From Hyphomonadaceae bacterium BL14 (GTDB lineage: Bacteria > Pseudomonadota > Alphaproteobacteria > Caulobacterales > Maricaulaceae), in contig CP091242.1 in NCBI GenBank assembly GCA_027627705.1, positions 2,344,677-2,408,676 of the forward strand: DNA of 64,000 nt. Direction: 5' to 3'. The notes beneath the pieces were generated by a model. The model ran no database searches, had not been told where the DNA came from, and saw only the letters and a list, made by a program, of their open reading frames with translations. Positions 7,901 through 15,255 of the stretch are shown here, piece after piece. Both the position numbers and the translations under genes were made by a program. The stretch's first letter is position 1. Each line of letters opens with the position of its first letter.

Positions 7901-8199
7901 TGGGCGCGTTCGATCCACAGGGGCTCGATGACGTCATCCACGGCAAGCTGCGCCTGGCGGTGATGAGCTATCTGTCCGCGGTGGACGATGCCAGCTTCAC
8001 CGAGCTGCGCGAACGCACCGGCGCCAGCGACGGCAATCTCTCGGTTCAGCTGCGCAAGCTGGAGGAGGCGGGATATGTGGACCAGGACAAGCAATTCGTC
8101 GACCGGCGCCCCCATACACGGGTGCGCATGACGCCGGACGGACGCAAAGCCTGGATCGCCTATCTCGACGCCCTGCGGGAAATGCTCGGACAGGGGTGA
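7900..8199 (+). CDS. Winged-helix transcriptional regulator (MarR/ArsR-like, short)
   Basis: The 99-residue protein is a single winged-helix domain: HGKLRLAVMSYLS, FTELRERTGASDGNLSVQLRKLEEAGYV as the helix-turn-helix, then DRRPHTRVRMTPDGRKAW as the wing, and a short dimerisation helix. It is the compact type usually paired with a membrane protein. Its ATG overlaps the stop codon of the preceding gene. It probably represses this operon through the ACTTT/AAAGT site near 7190. The ligand is unknown. Confidence 0.85.
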   Translation: MGAFDPQGLDDVIHGKLRLAVMSYLSAVDDASFTELRERTGASDGNLSVQLRKLEEAGYVDQDKQFVDRRPHTRVRMTPDGRKAWIAYLDALREMLGQG

Positions 8200-8213
8200 G
8201 GGTTGCTTGCCCC

Positions 8214-8336
8214 CTGTTTTCCCGGAATGGGCGCAGCCCATGTCCGGGACCCATCCCCCATAGCGTCCAGCCGCCTCAACCGTTGATGCGATGGTGGATG
8301 GGTCCCGGCTTGGCTTTCAGCCAGCCGGGAAAACAG
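8214..8336. repeat. Cloverleaf palindromic repeat, family 1, copy 3
   Basis: Outer arms CTGTTTTCCCGG / CCGGGAAAACAG, inner arms CCGGGACCCATCC / GGATGGGTCCCGG. Side hairpins are ATGGGC-gca-GCCCAT on the left and TGGCT-ttc-AGCCA on the right. It lies between the convergent regulator gene and sucD. Confidence 0.88.
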
Positions 8337-8352
8337 AAGAAGAAAGCGCCTC

Positions 8353-9261
8353 CTACCCCTTCAACACCTCTACCAGTGTCGCGCCCATGCGGGCCGGGCT
8401 GTCGGCCACAGTGATGCCGGCCGATTTCATCGCGTCGATCTTGTCGTCAGCACCGCCCTTGCCGCCCGCCACGATGGCACCGGCATGCCCCATGGTGCGG
8501 CCCGGCGGGGCGGTGCGCCCGGCGATGAAGCCGACCATGGGCTTCTTGCGGCCCTTCCTGGCTTCATCCTTGATGAACTGGGCGGCCTCTTCCTCGGCCG
8601 CGCCGCCGATCTCGCCGATCATGATGATCGACTGGGTGGCGTCATCGGCCAGGAACAGCTCCAGCATGTCGATGAATTCGGTGCCTTTCACCGGGTCGCC
8701 GCCAATGCCCACCGCCGTGGTCTGGCCGAGACCCACGCGGCTGGTCTGGAACACCGCTTCATAGGTGAGGGTGCCCGAGCGCGACACCACGCCCACGCTG
8801 CCCTTCTTGAAGATGGAGCCCGGCATGATGCCGATCTTGCACTCTTCGGGCGTCAGCACGCCGGGGCAGTTGGGCCCCAGAAGGCGCGAGGCGGAGCGGT
8901 CGAGACGCGCCTTCACCCGCACCATGTCCATCACTGGAATGCCTTCGGTGATGCAGGTAATCAGCTCAATGCCCGCATCGATCGCCTCGATGATGGCGTC
9001 GGCGGCGCCCGCGGGCGGGACATAGATCACCGAGGCGTCGGCCCCGGTGGCCTCGCGCCCTTCAGCGACGGAGGCGAAGATCGGCAGGGAGGCCGCGCCG
9101 TCCAGCCCGCTGGTCCAGCTCTCGCCGCCCTTCTTGGGATGCACGCCGCCCACCATGCGGGTGCCGTAATAGGCCAGCGCCTGTTCGGTGTGGAAGGTGC
9201 CGGTCTTGCCGGTCAGGCCCTGGACGAGGACTTTGGTGTTCTTGTTGACGAGAATGGACAT
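8353..9261 (-). CDS. sucD: Succinyl-CoA ligase (ADP-forming) alpha subunit
   Basis: The 302-residue protein opens [24 protein letters not shown], the CoA-binding Rossmann domain of SucD. It carries [21 protein letters not shown] and the conserved C-P-G-V, plus GHAGAIV with the phosphorylated active-site histidine near residue 244. Length and motifs are canonical. It forms an alpha2-beta2 or alpha-beta enzyme with SucC, converting succinyl-CoA to succinate with nucleotide synthesis. An AAAGGA ribosome site precedes the ATG. Unusually, its partner sucC is separated from it by a toxin-antitoxin cluster of about 1 kb. Confidence 0.97.
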   Translation of the reverse strand: MSILVNKNTKVLVQGLTGKTGTFHTEQALAYYGTRMVGGVHPKKGGESWTSGLDGAASLPIFASVAEGREATGADASVIYVPPAGAADAIIEAIDAGIELITCITEGIPVMDMVRVKARLDRSASRLLGPNCPGVLTPEECKIGIMPGSIFKKGSVGVVSRSGTLTYEAVFQTSRVGLGQTTAVGIGGDPVKGTEFIDMLELFLADDATQSIIMIGEIGGAAEEEAAQFIKDEARKGRKKPMVGFIAGRTAPPGRTMGHAGAIVAGGKGGADDKIDAMKSAGITVADSPARMGATLVEVLKG

Positions 9262-9284
9262 GGGATTCCTTTGATACGCAGCGG

Positions 9285-9695
9285 TCAGATGAACGGGTTG
9301 ATCACGGTCACATCGCCATAGGCCTGACCGTGATTGAGATCTTCGGAATAGACGGTCCTGGCGCCGAGCTTTTCTGCCGCGGCGAGGATGGCGGCGTCCC
9401 AGTAGCGGATCTGGTAGCGCTGGGCGAGCGCCATGGCGCGAAACACCAGCGGCGCATCAATCGGCTGGAACGGTTTTCGCGACAATTGGCGGACCCAGAC
9501 TTCCGCTGTCTCCGGCGCCATGGGCGGTTTGCCCTTGCGCACCGCGTTGAAATAGAACTCGCCCAGTGTTTGCGCCGAAACGCCGAAATCCGTCGTCAGG
9601 AGGCCCTGCGCGATTGCATGCTTTTCCGGGGCGCTTCTCTGGGCGCCCGCTGCGTAGAGCAGGATGTTGGTGTCCAGAAACGTCTCAACGGTCAA
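9285..9695 (-). CDS. vapC: PIN-domain endoribonuclease toxin, VapC family
   Basis: The 136-residue PIN domain contains [10 protein letters not shown] (first acidic residue), a mid-protein glutamate in [17 protein letters not shown], and the late acidic motif YSEDLNHG, so the metal-binding acidic set is complete. VapC toxins cut tRNA or rRNA and are held by a cognate antitoxin. The start is TTG at 9695, which overlaps the end of the antitoxin gene by 11 bp and has AGGA about 9 bases upstream. Overlap and weak start fit translational coupling that keeps toxin below antitoxin. Confidence 0.88.
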   Translation of the reverse strand: MTVETFLDTNILLYAAGAQRSAPEKHAIAQGLLTTDFGVSAQTLGEFYFNAVRKGKPPMAPETAEVWVRQLSRKPFQPIDAPLVFRAMALAQRYQIRYWDAAILAAAEKLGARTVYSEDLNHGQAYGDVTVINPFI

Positions 9696-9936
9696 AGCGC
9701 GGGCTTCCTGAATAGGTCTCGTCCCGGCTGGGCGTCCAGTCCCCCATGTCCCACGATCCTTCGCGCGACAGCTTCAAAAGCTCCTGCGTCACCGTGTCGC
9801 CTTCGCGCTCTTCCTGCACGACCCGTTCCAGATATTCGCGCACCATCGCATTGACCGTTGTGCGCCGCACGGCCGCGACCACGCGGGCGCGGTCCAGCAG
9901 ATCATCGTCGATGGCGAGGGTGAGGTTCTTGGTCAT
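9685..9936 (-). CDS. vapB: VapB-type antitoxin
   Basis: The 83-residue protein begins TKNLTLAIDDDLLDRARVVA, followed by TTVNAMVREYLERV. This is a ribbon-helix-helix DNA-binding pattern typical of antitoxins paired with PIN toxins. The polar C-terminal tail (GSWDMGDWTPSRDE) is the likely toxin-binding part. It overlaps vapC downstream by 11 bp and the upstream gene by four bases (ATGA), giving a three-gene unit. Confidence 0.82.
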   Translation of the reverse strand: MTKNLTLAIDDDLLDRARVVAAVRRTTVNAMVREYLERVVQEEREGDTVTQELLKLSREGSWDMGDWTPSRDETYSGSPRFDR

Positions 9937-10172
9937 GGGCGGCGAAATCCCACATAAATGTCCGCGCGCAGCGGACGATGGCGGCCCGCAGCGCGCTCAT
10001 ATCTGGCGACAATCTCGAGCAGCGCCTCGTCTGCCACGCCCGGATCAGCGTGCGCCTCGGCCATGGCGGAAAGCAGGTCCGCCGCCAGCGCGTCCACGCT
10101 CACGCCCATCGCCTCCGCCACGGGCCGGGCGCGGAGGATGATGGCGTCATCGATGGCAAGACTTTGGGTCAA
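9933..10172 (-). CDS. Second antitoxin-like ribbon-helix-helix protein
   Basis: The 79-residue protein runs TQSLAIDDAIILRARPVAEAM then GVSVDALAADLLSAM, which lines up with the N terminus of the VapB-like protein beside it (LAIDDxxLxRARxVA...VxAxxxxxL). The C terminus RHRPLRADIYVGF is different. I prefer a TTG start at 10172 with GTGGAG in front. A GTG at 10184 is possible but lies inside the operator palindrome and lacks a ribosome site. It could be a duplicated antitoxin or a DNA-binding co-regulator. Only one PIN toxin is present. Confidence 0.65.
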   Translation of the reverse strand: MTQSLAIDDAIILRARPVAEAMGVSVDALAADLLSAMAEAHADPGVADEALLEIVARYERAAGRHRPLRADIYVGFRRP

Positions 10173-10181
10173 GCGGCGCTC

Positions 10182-10210
10182 CACGGATTATGTGTAACAC
10201 ATAACCCGTG
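10182..10210. promoter_or_regulatory. 29-bp near-perfect palindrome, toxin-antitoxin operator
   Basis: Arms CACGG and TTATGTGT are mirrored by ACACATAA and CCGTG around a central A at 10196. Only one symmetric pair mismatches. It covers the region just upstream of, and overlapping, the first gene of the antitoxin cluster, where antitoxin-toxin complexes normally bind to repress. This is the most symmetric site of its kind in the window. Confidence 0.75.
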
Positions 10211-10257
10211 GACAGTCCGCGTTCAAGACCGAGACCGGGCGGACCAGGCGTGGAGCC

Positions 10258-11451
10258 CTACCCCCGCACCGCCTTCACGATCTTTTGCGCCGCGTCATCG
10301 AGATCGTCGGCGCTGGTGATGTCCAGCCCGCTCTCATTGAGAATCTTTTTGCCGAGCTCGACATTCGTGCCTTCCAGGCGCACCACCAGCGGCACTTTCA
10401 GGCCGACTTCCTTCACCGCGGCGACCACGCCCTCGGCGATGACGTCGCAGCGCATGATGCCGCCGAAGATATTGACCAGAATGCCTTTGACGTTTTCGTC
10501 GGCGGTGATGATCTTGAAGGCGTGGGTCACCTTCTCCTTGCTGGCGCCGCCGCCCACATCGAGGAAGTTGGCCGGCTCCGCGCCATAGAGCTTGATGATG
10601 TCCATGGTCGCCATGGCCAGGCCCGCGCCGTTGACCATGCAGCCGATCTCGCCATCGAGCGCGATGTAGGCAAGGTCGTATTTGGAGGCCTCGATCTCCT
10701 TGTCGTCCTCCTCGGTCAGGTCGCGCAGGGCGCGCACATCGTCGTGGCGGAACAGGGCGTTGCCGTCAAAGCTGACCTTGGCGTCCAGCACGCGCAGGCG
10801 ACCGTTCTCCATAACGATGAGCGGGTTGATCTCCAGCATGCTCATGTCTTTTTCGGTGAAGGCCCGGTACAGGATCGGGGCCAGCGCCAGCATGTCCTCG
10901 CGCGCCGCACCGTCCAGATTCAGCGCCCGGGCGAGAGCGTCACCATCGGTTTCGGTGACGCCCGCTTGCGGGTCGATATTGACCGTGATGATCTTCTCCG
11001 GGGTGTGCTCGGCCACATCCTCGATGTCCATCCCGCCCTCGGTGGAGACCACGAAGGCCACCCGGCCGGTGTCGCGATTGACCAGCAGGGACAGGTAAAG
11101 CTCGCGCGCGATATCGGCGCCGTCCTCGATATACAGCCGGTTCACCTGACGGCCCGCCGGGCCGGTCTGGTGGGTGACCAGCGTATTGCCCAGCATCTCA
11201 CGCGCATGGGCCTCCACATCGTCCTTGGTGAAGGCGAGCCGCACGCCGCCCTTGGCGTCGGCAGGCAGCTCCTTGAACTTGCCCTTACCGCGCCCGCCGG
11301 CGTGGATCTGGGATTTCACAACCCAGAGCGGACCGGGAAGCTGATCGGCAGCCTGACGCGCCTCTGCGACGGAAAACACAGCGATGCCGTCGGCGACGGG
11401 TGCGCCAAAGGATTTCAGCAGGGCCTTGGCCTGGTGCTCGTGGATGTTCAT
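10258..11451 (-). CDS. sucC: Succinyl-CoA ligase (ADP-forming) beta subunit
   Basis: The 397-residue protein starts [16 protein letters not shown], an ATP-grasp domain ([16 protein letters not shown]), followed by EINPLIV with the magnesium-binding residues and the C-terminal [14 protein letters not shown]...[14 protein letters not shown] segment that binds nucleotide and contacts SucD. Length is canonical. An in-frame upstream extension to 11511 is not supported by the family. It lies upstream of the toxin-antitoxin cluster and sucD on the same strand. Transcription of sucD may therefore pass through the cluster, or sucD may have its own promoter. Confidence 0.97.
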   Translation of the reverse strand: MNIHEHQAKALLKSFGAPVADGIAVFSVAEARQAADQLPGPLWVVKSQIHAGGRGKGKFKELPADAKGGVRLAFTKDDVEAHAREMLGNTLVTHQTGPAGRQVNRLYIEDGADIARELYLSLLVNRDTGRVAFVVSTEGGMDIEDVAEHTPEKIITVNIDPQAGVTETDGDALARALNLDGAAREDMLALAPILYRAFTEKDMSMLEINPLIVMENGRLRVLDAKVSFDGNALFRHDDVRALRDLTEEDDKEIEASKYDLAYIALDGEIGCMVNGAGLAMATMDIIKLYGAEPANFLDVGGGASKEKVTHAFKIITADENVKGILVNIFGGIMRCDVIAEGVVAAVKEVGLKVPLVVRLEGTNVELGKKILNESGLDITSADDLDDAAQKIVKAVRG

Positions 11452-11580
11452 GGGGCCGGACACTCTTTGTCTTGGAGGAGAAATCGGAGGGTGCGGACGC
11501 GTTGTCCGCAACGGTGGAAATGCCGGTGGCGGTTATAACACCGCGGCCCGCGCTGGCAACGCACCTGTCTGTGACAGCGG

Positions 11581-11919
11581 TCAGCCGCGGGCGGGTGCCA
11601 GCCGCGTGCTGATGGCGCCAGCCGCCCAGCCCAGCCCACCCGCCAGCCCTGCGGTGAGGGCGAGCACCACCGGCAAGGGATCGCCCGCGCAGGCGCCCGA
11701 GGCGTTGCCCGCTTCACAGGCCTCCAGCGCGCGCTCGATCCCCGATGCCAGCGCCAGCGCCCCCAACTGCCCGGCCAGTACCGGCAGGCCGGTGCCCAGC
11801 AGCGTCCAGCCCAGCCAGGCGGTGAAGCTCAGGGCTTTCAGGCGCGCCCGCAGCCACAGCGCGGCACCCACGCCGAGCGCCGCCGGAACCACGATCGCCA
11901 GAATCGCCAGCACGGTCAT
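11581..11919 (-). CDS. Small membrane protein of unknown function
   Basis: The 112-residue protein has three or four hydrophobic segments (~1-25, 35-60, 82-102) and two cysteines (C68, C77) in a polar loop EACEAGNASGACAGD that could form a disulfide. Its ATG overlaps the stop of the MFS gene (ATGA), so it is the second gene of a two-gene operon and may be an accessory of the transporter. No family recognised. Confidence 0.6.
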   Translation of the reverse strand: MTVLAILAIVVPAALGVGAALWLRARLKALSFTAWLGWTLLGTGLPVLAGQLGALALASGIERALEACEAGNASGACAGDPLPVVLALTAGLAGGLGWAAGAISTRLAPARG

Positions 11920-13187
11920 GGCTGCGGGCCCGATGCGGGTACGGGCTCGGGTTCAGGCTCCGCGTCGGGCGTGTCGATCTCGGCCAGCTCTGCCGAGGTG
12001 GCGCTGAGATAGACGAAGGGCTCCCGCTCCTCCTCGCGCACCGGCTTGCGCACCGAGCGGCGCCACAGCATGCCGGCGGCCAGAATGGCACTGAACACGG
12101 CGGCGAACAGGAACAGGCCGCGCGCCCCCAGCGGCCCGGCATAGGCGATGCCGGACAGTATCGGGCCCAGCACTGCGCCTGCCGCCCAGACCAGCAGTGT
12201 GCCCGAGGCGATAGCGGGCAGGTCCTCCACCCGCGAGCGGTCGGCGGCATGGGCGACCCCCACCGCGTAATAGGCCAGACTCGATGCGCCCCACAGACCC
12301 GCCAGAACCGCCCCGCCAATCAGGCCGGGATTGAGCAGCACCGCCAGCAGGATCGCGAACAGGGCCGACAGGGCGGCCAGGCCGGCAATCACCAGGCGCC
12401 GGTCAAGCCGGTCGGAAATCCAGCCTGCCGGCCACTGCACCAGCATGGCGAGGGTATAGACCACCGCCAGCACAAGCGCCGCAGCCCCAGCGGGCGAGTC
12501 CGCCTGCAGGGTTTCAGCCCAGATCGGTATGAAGGCGAGCGTGCCGGTATTGACGATACCGGCAAAGAACACGGCCGCCGCGGCGGCCGGCGCGATGGTC
12601 AAAAGGCGCAGCGGCGACACCGTCGTCCCTGTAGGCAGGGCAGGCTGGCCGCGTCCGGTGAACACGATGGGGATCAGGGCCAGCGACAGGAAAATCCCGG
12701 CCACCACAAACGTGTCGCCCAGCATCAGCCCGCTCAGCGCAATCACGAAGGGCCCCAGGATCAGGCCGAAGCGCCCGACAATCTGATAGGCCGAGATCAC
12801 CGTCCCGCGCCGTTCCGACGGGGTTGCATCGGCGATCCAGCTTTCGGCCACGGCGAAAATCCCGGCTGCGCAGATCCCGAAGGCAAAGCGCGACAGCAGC
12901 CACCAGATGAAATCGGAGCCCAGCGCCAGCGCCAGCGTCGTGGCCGCCGCGCCCCCGGCATAGGCCGCATAGGCGCGGATATGGCCGATGGAGCGGATAA
13001 TGCCCGGTGCGGTGAACGCCCCGGCCATGAAGCCGGCGCTATAGCCCGCCACCACCGCGCCGATGGACAGGGCCGACCACTGGGCCGCGTTCATTACCAG
13101 CGGCAGGGCTACACCCAGCGCGCCCAGCGCCACCTGCAACAGCAAGGTGGCGGCCATGACGGTGGCGACATTGCGATAAATCATCAT
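11916..13187 (-). CDS. Major facilitator superfamily transporter
   Basis: The 423-residue protein has about twelve hydrophobic segments. It carries the MFS signature between TM2 and TM3, the TM4-5 region IADATPSERRGTVISAYQIVGRFGLILGPF resembling the arginine-containing motif, and GWISDRLDRRLVI between TM8 and TM9. The length fits a 12-TM drug/metabolite antiporter. The C-terminal cytoplasmic tail (~390-423) is acidic and Pro/Glu-rich (PDAEPEPEPVPASG). The substrate is not predictable. It overlaps the next small membrane gene. Confidence 0.85.
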   Translation of the reverse strand: MMIYRNVATVMAATLLLQVALGALGVALPLVMNAAQWSALSIGAVVAGYSAGFMAGAFTAPGIIRSIGHIRAYAAYAGGAAATTLALALGSDFIWWLLSRFAFGICAAGIFAVAESWIADATPSERRGTVISAYQIVGRFGLILGPFVIALSGLMLGDTFVVAGIFLSLALIPIVFTGRGQPALPTGTTVSPLRLLTIAPAAAAAVFFAGIVNTGTLAFIPIWAETLQADSPAGAAALVLAVVYTLAMLVQWPAGWISDRLDRRLVIAGLAALSALFAILLAVLLNPGLIGGAVLAGLWGASSLAYYAVGVAHAADRSRVEDLPAIASGTLLVWAAGAVLGPILSGIAYAGPLGARGLFLFAAVFSAILAAGMLWRRSVRKPVREEEREPFVYLSATSAELAEIDTPDAEPEPEPVPASGPQP

Positions 13188-13296
13188 GGCGGGCGGAGCC
13201 TCGCTCGGGCGGTGCGAACAGACCGGGGCAACACATCACGGACCCCGCTGTGGCGCAACCCGCCGGGTCTGCCCGGCCTGCTGATCCCGGCTGCGC

Positions 13297-13833
13297 TTAA
13301 CCCAGGCGCGCCAGGCGCGCGGCCATCCAGTCCAGTGAGGCGGGCCCGGCACCGCGCAGCGCCAGATACAGACCCAGCGCCCCCCACGCCAGCGTGGTGG
13401 GCCAAGCCTCGGGCAGGATGAACAGGATATGCCACAGCGCGCCCGCCGCTGCCGCCAGCCCGGCCAGACGGGTCAAAAACCCCAGCGCCAGGCTCGCCGT
13501 GATCGCCAGCGCCAGCGCCAGCAGCGCCATGGCCGTCAGCTGCGGGTCGATCTGATTCTGCGTCCAGATGCGCGCCGCCGCCACCAGGCCCGGCTCCGGC
13601 GCGATCCAGGCCCGCCAGTCCATCGCGTCGGCGAGCGGCAGGGCATTGGCGCGGCCCCAGGTCCAGAACTGCGCCCCCAGCGCAAAACGCGCCAGCAACC
13701 CGGCCAGCAAATCCACGCCGCTGGCCCCGGCACGGCGCCCGCCGTCCGGCTGCGCCGGATCCGCATGCGCCAGTTCCGGGCCTTCGCCATCATACAGCGC
13801 CGCAAAGCGCGTCTCGGGTTTGTCGTCGGCCAT
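13297..13833 (-). CDS. Four-helix membrane protein, DoxX-like
   Basis: The 178-residue protein has a 45-residue polar N terminus then about four hydrophobic segments. DLLAGLLARFALGAQFWTWGR in the first helix and LGFLTRLAGLAAAAG in the third resemble the DoxX/DUF417 four-helix architecture. ATG 13833 has GGAGGGG in front. DoxX relatives take part in thiosulfate oxidation or redox protection, but the match is at fold level only. It lies between sucB and the MFS gene on the same strand. Confidence 0.6.
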   Translation of the reverse strand: MADDKPETRFAALYDGEGPELAHADPAQPDGGRRAGASGVDLLAGLLARFALGAQFWTWGRANALPLADAMDWRAWIAPEPGLVAAARIWTQNQIDPQLTAMALLALALAITASLALGFLTRLAGLAAAAGALWHILFILPEAWPTTLAWGALGLYLALRGAGPASLDWMAARLARLG

Positions 13834-13949
13834 GTCCCCTCCGGCCCTCACCGCACCATGGCGCTAAAGGCACGCGCAGTTCAACAGGTTGCGCGGCTGA
13901 GTCTGGGCCAGCGTGGCGGCGGGGCCACAGGCAGGGTGTCAGGCTGCCC

Positions 13950-15206
13950 CTAGATATCCAGCAACAGCCGCTGCGGGTTTTCCAGGCTGTCCTTGACGCG
14001 CACCAGGAAGGTGACGGCTTCCTTGCCGTCCACGATGCGGTGGTCATAGGACAGGGCCAGATACATCATCGGGCGGATTTTCACCTCGCCATTGATGGCC
14101 ATGGGGCGGTCCTGGATTTTGTGCATGCCCAGAATGCCGGCTTGCGGCGCGTTCAGGATGGGCGAGCTCATCAGCGAGCCGTACACGCCCCCGTTGGAGA
14201 TGGTGAAGGTGGCGCCCTGCATGTCCTCGATGGCCAGCTTGCCGTCGCGGGCGCGCTTGCCCAGCTCGCCGATGTCAGACTCGATTCTCGCCAGGGACTT
14301 GACGTCACAATCGCGCGCCACCGGCACGACCAGGCCCTTGTCAGTGCCCACGGCCACGCCGATGTCGTAGTAATTCTTGTAGATGATGTCAGTCCCGTCG
14401 ATCTCGGCATTGACGGCGGGCACGTCTTTCAGCGCGGCGACGCAGGCCTTCACGAAGAAGCTCATAAAGCCCAGCTTCACCCCGTGCCTGGCGGTGAAGT
14501 CGTCCTGGACCTGTTTGCGCAAATTCATGATCGCGCTCATGTCCGCCTCGTTATACGTGGTCAGCATGGCGGCGGTGTTCTGGGCGTCTTTCAGGCGGCG
14601 CGCGATGGTCTGGCGCAGGCGGGTCATTTTCACGCGCTCTTCGCGCGGGCCGGTCTCGCGGGGCTTGGAGGCTTCCGATTTGGGCGTCTCGGCCGTGGCC
14701 GCCGGTGCCGCTGCGCCGCCTTCCAGGGCTTTGAGCGCATCGCCCTTAGTCACCCGGCCATCCTTGCCGGTGCCCTCGACGGACTTGAGGTCCAGATCGT
14801 TTTCCTCAGCCACCCGCCGGGCGGCGGGCATGGCCTTGTTTGCGTCGCCAGACACCGCGCTTTCAGCCGGTTTGTCCTCAGGCTTGGCGGGCTTGTCCTG
14901 CGCGGCCTTGGCGTCGGACTTTGTCTCCTGCGCAGTCTGGTCTTTGCCGCTGTCAGCGCCCTTGCCAGGCGCGCCGGCCTCGATCTCGCCCAGCACCGCC
15001 CCGATCTCGACGGTTTCACCTTCCTTGGCCGTGATTTTGGAGATCACGCCATCGTCCTCGGCGCGCACTTCCACGGCGACCTTGTCGGTCTCCAGCTCCA
15101 CCAGCACGTCGTCGCGCTTCACGGCGTCGCCTTCGGATACCTGCCAGGCACCGACAGTGGCTTCGGAAACGGATTCGCCCAGGGTCGGGACTTTGATCTC
15201 GGTCAT
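13950..15206 (-). CDS. sucB: Dihydrolipoyllysine succinyltransferase (E2 of 2-oxoglutarate dehydrogenase)
   Basis: The 418-residue protein has a lipoyl domain (residues 1-77, lipoylated lysine in [11 protein letters not shown]), a flexible Ala/Lys/Glu-rich linker, a peripheral-subunit-binding domain (~125-160, [16 protein letters not shown]) and a catalytic acyltransferase core ending in [14 protein letters not shown], with the catalytic His and Asp. It transfers succinyl to CoA inside the 2-oxoglutarate dehydrogenase complex. It starts 50 bp after the sucA stop on the same strand. The E3 subunit gene is not in this window. Confidence 0.97.
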   Translation of the reverse strand: MTEIKVPTLGESVSEATVGAWQVSEGDAVKRDDVLVELETDKVAVEVRAEDDGVISKITAKEGETVEIGAVLGEIEAGAPGKGADSGKDQTAQETKSDAKAAQDKPAKPEDKPAESAVSGDANKAMPAARRVAEENDLDLKSVEGTGKDGRVTKGDALKALEGGAAAPAATAETPKSEASKPRETGPREERVKMTRLRQTIARRLKDAQNTAAMLTTYNEADMSAIMNLRKQVQDDFTARHGVKLGFMSFFVKACVAALKDVPAVNAEIDGTDIIYKNYYDIGVAVGTDKGLVVPVARDCDVKSLARIESDIGELGKRARDGKLAIEDMQGATFTISNGGVYGSLMSSPILNAPQAGILGMHKIQDRPMAINGEVKIRPMMYLALSYDHRIVDGKEAVTFLVRVKDSLENPQRLLLDI

Positions 15207-15255
15207 GTCAGGTCTTTCTTCACACGAGGGGGTGTGCGGCGAGGTTTGCGGCGGC

